Source of the DNA: Vanessa cardui
Taxonomy: Eukaryota; Arthropoda; Insecta; Lepidoptera; Nymphalidae
Direction: 5' to 3'
DNA length: 64,000 bases
Assembly (NCBI RefSeq): GCF_905220365.1
Contig: NC_061140.1
Location: 6,450,501-6,514,500 of the forward strand
The notes under the pieces were generated by a model. It did no database searches and was not told the origin of the DNA. It saw only the letters and a list, made by a program, of their open reading frames with translations. A program made the position numbers and the translations under genes. This document shows positions 12,657-25,100 of the stretch, piece after piece (the stretch's first letter is position 1; every line of letters starts with the position of its first letter).

Positions 12657-13453
12657 ATGCAACACATCAGAGAATCAAGTAAACATTTTCGTCTTTTATT
12701 TCATGTTCAAAAACTCGTTCAGTATTCATCGACGTTAAACTATACAACTACAATAGATAGTTTTGATTTATTTGCCAATGAGCCTTTTCTAAGACCGAAA
12801 TCCAAAGACAGACCTCATTTCAAATATGATTGTAGTTTGAGATATTTTATGGGAATAGAGGGTCCAAAGACGGTGGACGTTAAAAACATGACTATTGAAG
12901 AAATTGAAAATAATTTACGTGATCTTCAATCAAAGAATAAAGATAAACAACTTATGGAAATTATGAGAGATTGTTTAAATAAGAGAAAGTTGTTACATGA
13001 CAATTTGCTGAAACAGCTGTTCAGACATTACAGTTTATCTGGTAAACTAGATGTTGTGGAATTACTTCAAATTTACTGTCGTACCCTAAATCCTGACTTG
13101 TATAAAAGAAACGGTGAATTCCTTCATTATGTCGCGAAGGCTCAATGCATGAAAGGAAATTCAGATAAAGGTCTGTCTGTATTAAAGCAAGCATACACGA
13201 AATACGAAGGCCTGAGAAATTTCTATAGGATTATTTTTAGAGAACTGATACATGATTCTGTACAAAACAGATCGGAAGCGTCAAATGTGATATTTAGGAA
13301 ATATGTTTTGCAATTTAGTGATACTTGGAACGACAACTACCCTCTTATATGCTTTTGGCATATCTGTTGGTCTAGCACATGGTTTTCTGATCAAATGGCA
13401 TCTGAAGACTTATTGGAGTCAAGTAAGGTGCTTCAAGATATTGTAAAAGAGAA
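12657..13453 (+). CDS. Exon 1 of the PPR/TPR-like gene
   Basis: It starts at the first ATG of the frame and ends before the donor AA/GTAAGT at 13454. It encodes the presequence and the first 265 residues, then two bases of the next codon. Confidence 0.8.
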
Positions 13454-15852
13454 GTAAGTCACTTAAAAGTTTATAAATATATATACAATGATAATATATA
13501 TTTTCAATAATTATCTTTGAATTCCTTAAGTTCAATTTTTATTGTATAAGTCTGTTTGGGTCAAAATCACATATTCTGCACATATTCTACTGTAAAACAG
13601 CAATATATATAGTATTGTTGTAATTCATATGAGCCAGTGTAAATAGAAGCAGTTCTTAACTTCTTACTCCCTGAGCTTAGTGGGATAACCACTTTCCAAC
13701 AGGTGTACTATTTGCCTGTACACCTATCGACATCAATAAAAAAAATCTTAGCCCTGCACATTGGTCTAGTCTCCAGAAACTACCTTATAGCGTTATTTGG
13801 ATGTTGTAGTATTTAAATATTTAATAAAGATAATAAATAATGCTTGAACATATTTAGCACTGATTAAGTAAATTCAATTTAAAACATGGTTTTATTTTAT
13901 TCTTTATAAAATAGAGTAAATGTTTATTTATATATATAATGTTAAAGTGTATTATAATATATATAATCTGTTATTTTCCAATTACAGAGCTACAATATTC
14001 AGTATCAATATACTGCGGGAATACAATGAAGATGCAGTGATAAGATTGTTACAGAGTCTTCTAAAGTATAAGATGATGACTGAATATGCTAATGTCCTGC
14101 AAATATTATTCTCCTATAAATGTAAGTTTGTGTATTGTTCATATATAAAGATATTTTAATAATAACTGCTTTGTAGCTATATATACATATATATACAGGG
14201 TTATTGATAATTCATCATATTCCCATTAAGAGGTGATAGGAGTGACTATTTGCAATAATTTTAACCCCCATATGCAAACTGCGAAAGTGAATCATTTTTG
14301 AGTTATTGTGTTTTTTAGTAGTCTCTCCAAGTCTTAAATAGTTAAATATTTATTTAATTATAATTAATACTAAAGGATATGTACAATCTATTAATGCACC
14401 TAGTTTTTATATATTGGTATATATAGTTTTTTTAATTATAGATTTTTAATCTGTGGTATGCAATGATATTCTAATAAACAGATATATTATACCCATACTA
14501 AACAACAGAAAAAAGTGTGCTGCGCCGGGGACCGTTTATTTTACATTTCGTTACAAGTAAAAAGGATAGCTTGATAAAAACAATAAGTAAAAGGGATAAC
14601 TAGACACTTTAATTACACAAAACGTATTACTACATCATTATGATGTATTATAACATATTACTAGCATAATTTTGATGAAAACGACTAAAGGCAAACGTCC
14701 CAATTAGGACGTTTTCTAGTCTTCACTTTTTGCGCGTTAATGACATATCTGTTTACTAGAACATCATTGGTGGTATGTAATAAAGAAAACAATTGAGATT
14801 GAAAATTGACAGATTGTACTTACAGTTAGGAAAATGATCTTGATGGTTTCTGATTATACAAAGAACTATTGAGCAAGTGAGACAATATGAAAGGTTCTCA
14901 AATTTTTATTATTATGTATCATTTATTTTACTGGTTGTATAAGTGATAATATTTTTGTCATGCTTTAAAAGAAGCTTACATTGTTATGAATATGTTGTTA
15001 ATAATTCATATAAACAATATGATAAAGAAATAAATAAGGTAAATTGGTTATAAAAGATAATACCAACTTATTTTTTGACTGAATATAATTTGTGCCTATC
15101 CTGCTTTTGTCCATGTGGAATTAGAAATTTATTTAATTCTTCATAGCACCGCAATCTATTGTTTCCAATCTAAGCCATCCGGGGACTTGTAGCCCACTCA
15201 AATACATACAAATAAACTCTAAATTGGCCCAACTGCTACACTTAATAGTTAGACGTGTGAGGAGGTTTATGTTTATGTATAAAGTAACTAATATTCACAT
15301 CAATGAAGAAGATGAAAAATGCACAAGGGAAATAGCATCTTAGTTCCCAATGTTGGTGAAGCATTGACGATGAGAGCAATAGTTAATATTTCTTACTGCG
15401 TCATTGTCTATGGGTGATGGTGACCACTTACCATCAGGTGACCCATATGCTCGTCCACAAACCTATTCCATAAAAAAAAAATATGTTCAATAAATAGTTA
15501 ATACACATCAATTATTTGTTTAAATATTACTTGAAATTCTTATTTCTGTGTAAAGCATCTGTGCTTTTACGATTTTTTAATGAGCAAAAAATATGTTTTT
15601 AAAATTAATTACTAAAGAGCTTATACATTAAATGATATAAAATAATTTTTTCTGATCTTTGTTACAGTGAGAAATAGAGATTTACGGGGATGTACCGAAA
15701 TAATACGGAACTGTCAAACATTGGGTATATCTCTACCATCCAATCAGCAAGGCAGATACATTAAAATGCTAATAAATACCAAGCAGATCCAGGACAAACC
15801 AGACGATAAATCGATAAAACCAGAATCAAAGAACTTTACACTGAAGTTTTAA
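12657..15852 (+). CDS. Probable mitochondrial helical-repeat (PPR/TPR-like) protein, 3 exons, 371 aa
   Basis: Coding exons are 12657-13453, 13988-14121 and 15668-15852. Lengths 797, 134 and 185 sum to 1116 bases, i.e. 371 codons plus TAA, with intron phases 2 and 1 and GT-AG borders. The N-terminus (about residues 1-25) is rich in His, Arg, Lys, Ser and hydrophobic residues with almost no acids, suggesting a mitochondrial presequence. Residues 112-186 look like two helix-turn-helix units (LLKQLFRHYSLSGKLDVVEL and HYVAKAQCMKGNSDKGLSVL), the spacing seen in PPR or TPR proteins; a further unit spans the exon 2/3 join. Proteins of this kind usually handle mitochondrial RNA or ribosomes, but I do not recognise a named orthologue. 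SINE A scraps sit in both introns. No canonical AATAAA closely follows the stop. Confidence 0.75.
13680..13735 (+). mobile_element. SINE A fragment in intron 1
   Basis: GGGATAACCACTTTCCAACAGG followed by ATTTGCCTGTACACCTATC-like wording matches the 3' portion of SINE A (GGTGACCACTTACCATCAGG in other copies). It lies in the 534-bp intron 13454-13987. Confidence 0.5.
13988..14121 (+). CDS. Exon 2 of the PPR/TPR-like gene
   Basis: The acceptor TTCCAATTACAG precedes 13988 and the donor T/GTAAGT follows 14121. Joining to exon 1 in phase 2 gives KATIFSINILREYNEDAV and continues without stops. Confidence 0.8.
14122..15315. other. Intron 2 of the PPR/TPR-like gene (5' part)
   Basis: This is AT-rich intron sequence. 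The intron runs from 14122 to 15667 and carries a SINE A copy at 15316-15480. I saw nothing else that could be named. Confidence 0.6.
15316..15480 (+). mobile_element. 5'-truncated SINE A in intron 2
   Basis: It runs from GCACAAGGGAAATAGCATC through GGGTGATGGTGACCACTTAC and CATATGCTCGTCC to a final A-run at about 15472-15480. It is in the same orientation as the host gene. Confidence 0.85.
15668..15852 (+). CDS. Exon 3 (last) of the PPR/TPR-like gene
   Basis: The acceptor GATCTTTGTTACAG precedes 15668. Joined in phase 1 (T/TG) it reads LRNRDLRGCTEIIRNC and ends with a lysine-rich tail before TAA at 15850-15852. Confidence 0.8.
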
Positions 15853-15978
15853 TATACAATTTTGTATGTGTGCGCAAAATGTAAATAGTATTAGAATAGT
15901 TGATATAAAATATTGAAATTCGTATCGTTTTACTTGCTTATTCCTTTTGGAAATAATTTGCATAAAGACCTAACATCA

Positions 15979-16426
15979 CAATAGGCTATTTGACTGGTTT
16001 TTAAAATCCATTTTATATTATTTAGTAGATGTTAAGGAACCCAGTAAAAGTTGTTTTTTTTTTATTTCTAGTACATTTTTCCGAAAAATATCATTAAAAA
16101 TTCCATATTTAAATAACGCGCGAAAACGCTACTTGGACAATATGGCGCTGCAATGGGGTCGGTGACGTCACTTTGCTGTATTTTAATCTGTGGTACATAT
16201 AGTAGAAAAGCAAGGTTTACAAGAAAGTGACTTTATCATAAGCCCGCCAATCAGGAGCGTTTTGTGTCACGTGACAAACGTTTGAAAATTTGCATTTTTA
16301 TTTATTGATTGAATTAATTAAGTATTATTTTCAAGTTTCGTTAGTAAATAACCATTTTTAAACTCATAAAATACACTGATTACAATAATTCACAATTTAT
16401 TTTTCGCATTGTCAAATAGCCTATTG
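15979..16426. mobile_element. MITE-like element with short terminal inverted repeats
   Basis: CAATAGGCTATTTGAC at 15979-15994 is mirrored exactly by GTCAAATAGCCTATTG at 16411-16426. If TA is taken as the target duplication, the element core is GGCTATTTGAC...GTCAAATAGCC, about 435 bp. The interior has no coding capacity and holds GTGACGTCAC-type and GTCACGTGAC-type palindromes. It begins 127 bases after the stop of the upstream gene, so it may lie in or next to that gene's 3' UTR. The superfamily (Tc1/mariner-like by TA) is inference. Confidence 0.65.
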
Positions 16427-16990
16427 CCGTTGTCTGAATTCTTTGGAGATAGATTTCGATATTTCTAAGGATGAAAATGAAACATGTTTATTTTGCCGCT
16501 TCTAATTTGAAAGCAAAAATTAGTCGTCATTATTTATGTGTCATTGCTATTCCACAGATATTTAAAAAATAATCTAGTAGGTAAGCTAGCAAAAAGATTC
16601 CGGTAATCGACTACAGTATCTGGTATAGTTTAGTGTACCTGTTTACAATAGGGTACAACACATGTCTTAAAAAACTTTACAGTTTTCTTACCTATTGTCA
16701 ACGTATTTTTAAAAGATAACAAGTCAACGCAAATCACGTATAAACACAGTCCAACACAAACGCACAGGTATCCGAATATCCAGGCACTCGATCAAAAGAT
16801 TTGTAACCAAACTTGGTGTTTTTCTGACTAATTCCGCCTATTTCGGACATCATCAACGTTCTTTCTCATTATCCAAAAGGATATCAGGATGGCTTGACAG
16901 GCTATCCGAGGCTCGGATGTGCGAATTTATTAACAGAAATACCCAACTAATATGATAGGCCAGGTCAATTGGAGCCTAGGTGATGATTAG
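16427..16990. other. Intergenic stretch, nothing recognised
   Basis: AT-rich DNA between the MITE-like element and a SINE A copy. No reading frame, RNA or repeat could be supported. Confidence 0.5.
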
Positions 16991-16991
16991 C

Positions 16992-17268
16992 TTTTTTTAT
17001 GGAATAGGCTGGCGGACGAGCATATGAGCCTCCTGATAGTAAGTGGTCACCATCACCCATAGACAATGACGCTGTAAGTAATATTAACTATTCCTTACAT
17101 CGTCAATGCGCCACCAACCTTGGGAACTAAGATGCTATGTCCGTTGTGCCTGTAGTTACACTGGCTCACTCACCCTTCAAACCGGAACACAACAATACTG
17201 CATACTGTTATTTAGCGGTAGAATATCTAATGAGTAGATGGTATCTACCCACACCCAGGCGTGCTTAT
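16992..17268 (-). mobile_element. SINE A, nearly full-length, - orientation
   Basis: In + reading it begins with a T-run and GGCTGGCGGACGAGCATATG and passes through GTCACCATCACCCATAGACA. It then reaches CTCACTCACCCTTCAAACCG and ends near CCCACACCCAGGCG. Its true orientation is -, because the poly(A) end lies at the left. It explains the open frame at 17137-17337. Confidence 0.88.
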
Positions 17269-19111
17269 AAGAAAGTTAAACATAACAAACCTCTTTGGTT
17301 AAGAAGTGATAAATTTAGAATCTGTATGATACACTAACGGCATGCACAATAGGTACTTGATGATAACCCTGACCTGAACCAATAACGAGTGAAAATAACA
17401 ACAAACCAAAACATTGTAATTAATATTATATTGGCATAAAATTAAACGAATATTTTAAAATACATATTAAAGGTTATCTAAGTATAATATTAATTAGTAA
17501 TTAATTATCGCACGATTCATTTGTTATTTTAATATTGATAACTTCTTTCCAGACAGCGAATGTTAAAAAAAGGGTTTAGAGTTCTTGGAGTGGGCGAATT
17601 TTTGACTTCATGGACTAATTTTAGGACTTAAAAAAATAAATAGTGGGAATCTCTAGAATGCATTTGTTTTCAATAAGTTTTTGGCCCGGGTTTATGCTGC
17701 TAGTATTTTATTTAATATATACCTATTATAAAATAGGTAGGGAGCTACATGAGCACGTTATGGTAAGTGGTCACCATCGACCACAGCTTGGAATTCCTTC
17801 GGAACTAAATCGTTACTTCTCTTGTTTTTGTTGTTGAACTCGATTTCTCGCCCATCAAACCCTTACAAGCGAAAAGGAAAAAATTGTTACCAATGTTAAT
17901 GGCTTCGATAAGTTTGGGTTTTCTTACTAGAATTGTACAATTATTATCACTATTGCGTTCTCAATCTTGTTTAGTTATTCTTTATCTACTCTATATATGT
18001 ATAATTTGTAATAATAATTACTACAACGGCATAGTCTAACATAGTCTACTGGCAAATAATAATCTAAGCACAGTAATTTGTAAAATTACCAATATAACCC
18101 TAAATCAAGAAAAAGAAATCAATATGTTTGAATTGTTCCGCCTAGACCGCGTTGAAGATGCAAGAGTAATTTGTTGTTAAAGCTATGACGGCATCTAAGC
18201 AATTCAGTTATGCCTTCCTGCAGCGACATGAGACTAAATAATTTTCACAAGAACAATATTTGGCGTGGAGTTGAGTTGAGGGCTTGAAAACCAACTCCCT
18301 ATTTTTTTTTTTCAAATGATATTCTTGTATAGGGTTGCCATATAAGTGTATGGTGCCCTCGTGCCACAAGATTGACACGAATTAATGTGAAATGTCAGTC
18401 TTAATGGAGGCAATTTATTTAAGACGGAAAACAAGGATAAACTTACATTTTTATTATCAATACTAAGTTATGCGTCTTATAACTCTTATATAACACCTAA
18501 TGACTATACACTATTACGTATTAGAGGCTTCCATAGATCCCAGAGATCTTCAGCCATAGGCAATTTTATTATTTTTTACTAATCTTTATACTTGTAATAA
18601 AATTGTTTTAAAGGTCTTATGCTGAGGATTTAATTATTTTCAGGTCTCCCAACTCCAGATGTTGCAACAAGATGCCTATGTACCTTTATTCATCTTTTTG
18701 TGACATCTAGTAAACAACTCAACCCAAAAAAAGATTTATAACCTTTACCTACATGTTCTCTGTAAAATCATTCGTAGACTGGACTTCATAGTCCAGGAAA
18801 CACGTCCAAAAATAACATAATTGCGAAGACACTATTCTATTATTTTATTTGTGTATTTCGTCAATATCAAATTATGTGTAGGTAGATGTCAGACTATACC
18901 TCTGTATTTAATTTGATAATAAAATACATAAAATGTTGAAAATATGTCAGAAATTAATAAATGTTATAAGGACATCAAATAAATTGCATTGCTACAAACT
19001 GATAAATAATAAGACCATTTCAATACAAATCTTAAATTTATTGAGATTTTGTAGTAGGTACATAATAGGTAGACAAAATTTAACTTAACAATAAATACAC
19101 AACAAATTTTA
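17269..19111. other. 3' flank of SLC46-like gene 1
   Basis: This has no gene. A SINE A scrap in - orientation lies at about 17745-17785 (GGTAAGTGGTCACCATCGAC). On the - strand an AATAAA at 19042-19037 lies 70 bases beyond the stop of the transporter gene and is a reasonable polyadenylation signal. Confidence 0.5.
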
Positions 19112-19199
19112 CTAAAATCGGGTAATTTCGTCTTCCTTAGACTTGTTTTCGATATGCTTGCTTTCTTCGATCTCCCTTTTTCGTAAAATGAATAGGCTT
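19112..19199 (-). CDS. Terminal exon 5 of SLC46-like gene 1
   Basis: The acceptor ATTTTTTACAG precedes 19199 on the - strand. Joined in phase 2 to exon 4 it continues helix 12 as LSLFILRKREIEESKHI and ends with a charged cytosolic tail and TAG (19114-19112). The open frame seen here in another frame (19137-19346) is a shadow. Confidence 0.8.
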
Positions 19200-22100
19200 C
19201 TGTAAAAAATACAAAAAGTCATTATTATTAGAGAGAAAAGTATATTTCGTTTTAAAATATTGTATGTTTTGGAAATAATTACAAAAAAATAGTTTTATAA
19301 TAACATACGCGTAAATATTATAATTTATTTTGATAATAAGGTTCAAAAAAAAAATTGTCTATAGATTAAATCCACCAATTTCCGTTGGTACATTATAAAC
19401 GATATTTTGGCTTAAAGAAAAACATAATTTTTATTTGTGTATTATACAATGATTTGATGAATGATTCCTTAGCTATGTCATGTACACGAAAAAAAATTTT
19501 TTTTTTTTGTCCGAAGTTATAAACTATGCCAAATACTTTTGTATATCTGCATTTATTTAAAAAACGAACGTATTAACTTTTTCAAATTTTTACATACATT
19601 GCAAATCATCAATTTTCCGTAATACGTTTCACTCAATACATTAGGTACGATCTATCTCATATACTTAATTGCAATTTTACGTGCGTATTCATCGATTATG
19701 TCCGGATTTAAATTAAAATATACCTAAACAGTGCGTAATTTTCCGTATTTATTTGTCACGCATGAGTAGCCGTTATAAATTTAGAAATGGTTATTGTTGT
19801 TTACTTACGACAACGTAAATTAGCACGTGTATCCTGCAGTGTTATTCTGTAAGAATTAAACTTCGCATCTAACTCGTGTAATGTTGACAATCGACTTACA
19901 GTGATATGCAATTTTGATAAATGTATCTTATAAATTTTATTATTAATATAGACAATGTCACATATTGGCATTACGCGCTCGTTTTCTGCGGTGAAATACG
20001 AGTTTCTTATACTTAATACCCTTAATAGTTTCTTATACAGAATAGCCCTACGGTAATACTATTTCCGAAGTTAACTAAGGTTTTAAGTTTAATATTCATA
20101 AACGAATTACCTGATTTCATTACATATTATTTAACTCCATCGCGACTGTCTGTCCGTGTATATGTTTGAATGCAATAAACTCAAAACTACTTAACTGTTT
20201 TTCATGCGGTTTTGACCAATGGGAATATGAAGAAGGTTTAAGTGTATAATTATTGTTTTGTGTAATTTGATTGTAATATGACATATAGTTGGGAGTTTTA
20301 CTGATGTGTGTTACGTAAACTAAAAGAGTTACTCATATGTATTAATATATAAACGTTTTATGTTGACCCTTATTTTACCGACACAAAACATAAACGGTTA
20401 TCTATTAAGAATATATATTTAAATCGCTTACAATAAGTGACATTCCATACATTTAAACACTCTACATCTTAAAAAACTTTAATACATACACACAAAATAA
20501 CATCAGCTCAATTACCATTCCCCAAATTAGCTAAGTATGTATTTTTTTATCTCTTATCAAATCTTTAAATAACGTGATTCTTAAATGGATTGTGAGTTTA
20601 TTTTCGAATCATGACTCAATTTAAACTTTATTTATGTTATAGAAAACTTTAATTGCACGAGGAACTTTCTATTCCATAGCCCACTATATAAATGAAGGTC
20701 GATCAAGGTGTTTTTTTGCTGGGAACACTTATCAAAATAGAAAATTCGGTTCAAGGTTGCGTTCAATAGAAATCGTATTGTATCGACGTAAGGGCCAGGT
20801 AATGACCGCAAAGTCTCCATTTTTTGTTAATGTTGAAACATATTACGTCATCGATTGTTGTCGAGTAACTTTAAAGGCTTCAGTTTTAACTTGTGTATTC
20901 CAATCCGGGTACTCTCATCGGATATTCGACTTTCAAAATGCAATTTTTCGTATTGTTGTATTCCGTTTTGAAGGTTGAGTGAGCCAGTGTTGACAGCTAC
21001 ACAAAAATCCAACCAACTTTGACATTGACTACAAAATACAATTGTACTCGCAGAATCAATTCTTAAAAATAATCGATTAATGTTCGAGTCATGATTTTTT
21101 TTCTTTGTTACAAAACTAGGTGAACGTCATAATGTAATGTAAAACATTCATTTATTTGTAATCAAACGTTATGAAGTCGGTAATGAAAGTTATCGTAAGG
21201 TCTGATTCGTAACAGAAAATAGACTATAATTATAACTAATGATATTAATTAATACAAACTATATATATATATATATTATTGTTGCAATCGAATTTACGAA
21301 AGACGAAAAGCTTCAAAATGGATACATCAAATGCTTCGAACAATTATGCCTTTATTGATTTCTGGTATGTACATAAACCACGTGGAATACGTAGATAAAA
21401 TATACGCTATTTAAGTATTCAAAAGCGCTTTTTATATAGACTGCTAGACATTTTATAAGTTTATTTAAATATAAAGCACCCCACGGTTTAGAATCGCGAT
21501 TCTATCAGCAAGATTTTATTTATAACCAGCTAGGAACTCTTTTATATGAAATATAAATTTATTCTTTATTTTAAATTCATACATCCTACACAAAAACCAA
21601 GAAACAATAATAATAATAATTCGACGTCGTTCTATCATCTAAATAATTTATGATGTCTTGTCTTTTGATTTAAAAATAAGCTTCAGTTATTTTCTGGCAA
21701 CATTATATAGATTCTGGTATTTTATAACACATAATAAAAATAAAATACTTTGCATCGGGATGCATCCTGCATTGAATGTAACAAGGAATTCGATTGTTTA
21801 AAGATCAATAGATTCATCGGAGACTACATAATATTTAATAAGTGTATACTGACATTGTGTCGTTTTTAAATAATCTAATTTTAATTTAGTAGCAATATAT
21901 AATGTTGATATAAAAACGCATACGATATAAAAATGGTAACTTATAAATAAATTAAAAATTACATCTTAATAGGCGTTATCATTTCATACTCTGTTAATAC
22001 ATTGACCTGTGAACCTACCATTACGCTGAGTCATTAATACTTAAAACAAAGACATATGATGGCTGTATGGTGGACGATTTTCGCCTCATATATATTTTTT

Positions 22101-25100
22101 TAAATACGGCGGCAAATTCGTTTCATTGTTCATAGTTTTAACGAAGTGCTTGTCACTTTGACATTACGGATTAAGTTTATAGTTTAAAAAATATTATTCA
22201 TTTAAAAAATAAACTTACAAATATAAAACTATGGCAGGAACAGCGAGTGCGGCGCTTATGAGGTAAAAAGCGCCGGAGAATGTGGAGAGTGTGCTGAGGT
22301 ACACTTTACTGTACACGGGTGAGTAGATCACAGGTACTAAAGCCTCCGATATACTTATTAGAGAGCTAGTTTTACCTGAAACAAATAACTTTACGTAAAT
22401 AAAAAGCGACATTATATGCTTAGAATTAAATTTTGACTTTACATTGGTAAAATATAAAAATTAAATAGAGATAGGTAGTAAGCGTTACAGTTTTGTTTCT
22501 TCTAATTAGTTATTATTAAATTGAAAGTAATAGTTTTATTAACCCCTCGCTAACTTGTCTATTTTAATCTCAGTGATTATGATATATTAATAAGTTAAAG
22601 TCGGCTTTTCACTGTGATATAAGATATAAGCTTTAATATCTCAGAATAGAAACGAACATCCCTCACCGTTAATTTAAATGGAACTCTTAACGCATCTAAC
22701 ATATAATATGTTATTTCGAAACATATAATATATATAAATATGTTTTTGATCTATCGTATATTGTACTGTCTTTTATAGTCAGGAAACTCCCCGTATCCTA
22801 AAGAGCTAGTCCCGCCCCCAGTTACATTCTGTAAATAACCGTGTGGCAAAAATAGTCTTAGTGGGTTATTATTATTTCGCGACTTAATATGCTCTTAATT
22901 ATATTCCTTAGTGAAAATAAGGCTTAATACTTTAAGCGTTCCTTGAGGTCTCCTTAAGAGACAAAATGAGTATCCCTGATTTTTAGCAGTATTTCAGTGC
23001 GCCATGATACTTTATAGGTGCAAGGCACTCGCGAGTCCTATATACCCCATCATGTGAGTAAACTGGTAAGATCGCGCGTTTTTTCAGCGATAAAAATACT
23101 TAAGGCGTTAAAACAACATAAATTGATAATTATAAAAATAAGTCAATAATAAAGTTTAAACTTTCAAATGACGAGTCAATATTATCAATAAGTCATTAGT
23201 TTCAATAATAAGCTGATAATGTTGAGACACGATGGCTTAGTTGCATGAACATGTGCAAGCACCAAAGAGTTTTCATGTGCTTAATTCGAGAATAATTCAT
23301 CTTGTGCTCGATGAAATACGAAATCGCGAGGAAACTTATATCCCGCATTGAAATAACGCGGTGGAATAAAGTTCATACCTTCTCCCTAATAGAATAAATA
23401 TCTTAGTCCAGCAGTGGGATGTTTACAAGCTGTTATTTTAACATTTCATTTGTTATACTGCTTATTGTATTCCGATGATCTTAATTTAGACAAGTAAGTA
23501 CATCTGTACACTAAGTGTAGCTGTAACTGTGCACTACTTAATCTCTTAGTCTCGTAACACGAAAGGCCTGCACTCCGTCACGTCCGGAGAGATCAGGCGC
23601 GGAGCAGGCTTTACTTGTTTCCAGGAAACTAGCTACCGCTAAATTCCAGGCTGTTATTGAAAATGACAAAAACCTCATACATTAACAGCCAGAAGGTTTG
23701 GAGCATATTTCACCACGCTGCTACAATGGTTTGGTGGATACAAAAGTGGCAGAATACACTGAGCATGAGGGGAATGAAGCAAAAAATGAAGTATATGAAA
23801 ATTCAGTGGTGCTTGCCTTGGTTTGAACGTGCATATTAACCAATGATTACGGAATCATCGGTTAATTTGCACACGTTCTAACCACTGTGCCATCTTGGCT
23901 CCTTATAACTTTTAACTAACCCAACTCTAAATGTTTTTATTACCATAAGAATTAAATTCCCAAACATGAATTAAAAATAGTTACCGTATAAATCTTAGCC
24001 ATTTAAATTATAATCCCTAAATATGCTGGAACACCTACCATTGTGTTTTGCAGCTTCATAAACTAGCCATTAGACCAGCTCGTGTTGCCTTGTCAGTTAC
24101 AATAAAACGAATATATCGCATTAAGTAAAAGATTTTGTAATATAATTATGTGATAATACGAACGATTCGTTTCTCAATCCAAGTATAAATAATTACTAAC
24201 GTTATCGTAATACTATGCTTTCTAATAATGTGTGTTCATAGCTACTATGTGATATCATATCTATCTTTACGTATGAGGAGGTACTTGCGGGTAGGGATGT
24301 AGGCTTTCCTGTAGGCTATTTTGTGTTCTAGTGTAAAGGGCGTGTGAGCTAATGTAATTTGGCACTTAGACTCCTGAGTTTGGTAGAGCATCTACGATAT
24401 GAGGAATTATTTAAAATTCTTAAAGTGGTAATGTCTTTGAGCAGTAGTGACCTTACCCCAAACTATACGACGTAAAAATGGCAAGACGATTATTTAATGC
24501 ACTGAACGATAGCCCGTAACGAGATACGGATTATAATTGGCCATTTTTTATAGAAAACAAAGCCTAGTCTTGAATTGGAATTTTTAGTATATCATTATCA
24601 TTACATGGTATGAAACAAAGTCGCTTACGGCGTCTGTCCTCACGAATGCTTAGAATTACACAAATGATTATGATTGGATTTTTTTAATATATAGAGTTAT
24701 TCGAGAGGAAGGTTTTTGTATATGGACATGAAACATGGACAATATAGTAAAGAAACACTCATAATTTTAGATGTTTCTAAAGTGATATCGTAAAGAAACA
24801 AATTATGTAGATTTAGTAACAGTATTGTACACATGCGAAGCTGGAGCCCGCTAGTTATAATAAAAACATTTAAGGCAATACTGTAAAGGACAGTATTAAA
24901 GCGCTGTAAATAGCTGCAGCTGCTTTTTTACTATTTACGTGACAAGCGTTAATTTTACTGTAACTAATATAATGTAAAAACTGTAATATTCGCTTTGAAC
25001 GTTTTAAATATTATATTACATTTAAAATGTAAACGTTTCGATTACGTTTCAGCTTATCTTATCGCGTTTCAAATACAAAAGCAATCATCATCTCTTCTAT

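Noticed and set aside
17137..17337. 66-codon open frame
   Set aside because: It lies wholly in a SINE A copy.
21260..21280. (TA)n run as a regulatory element
   Set aside because: A simple microsatellite in an intron; no further support.
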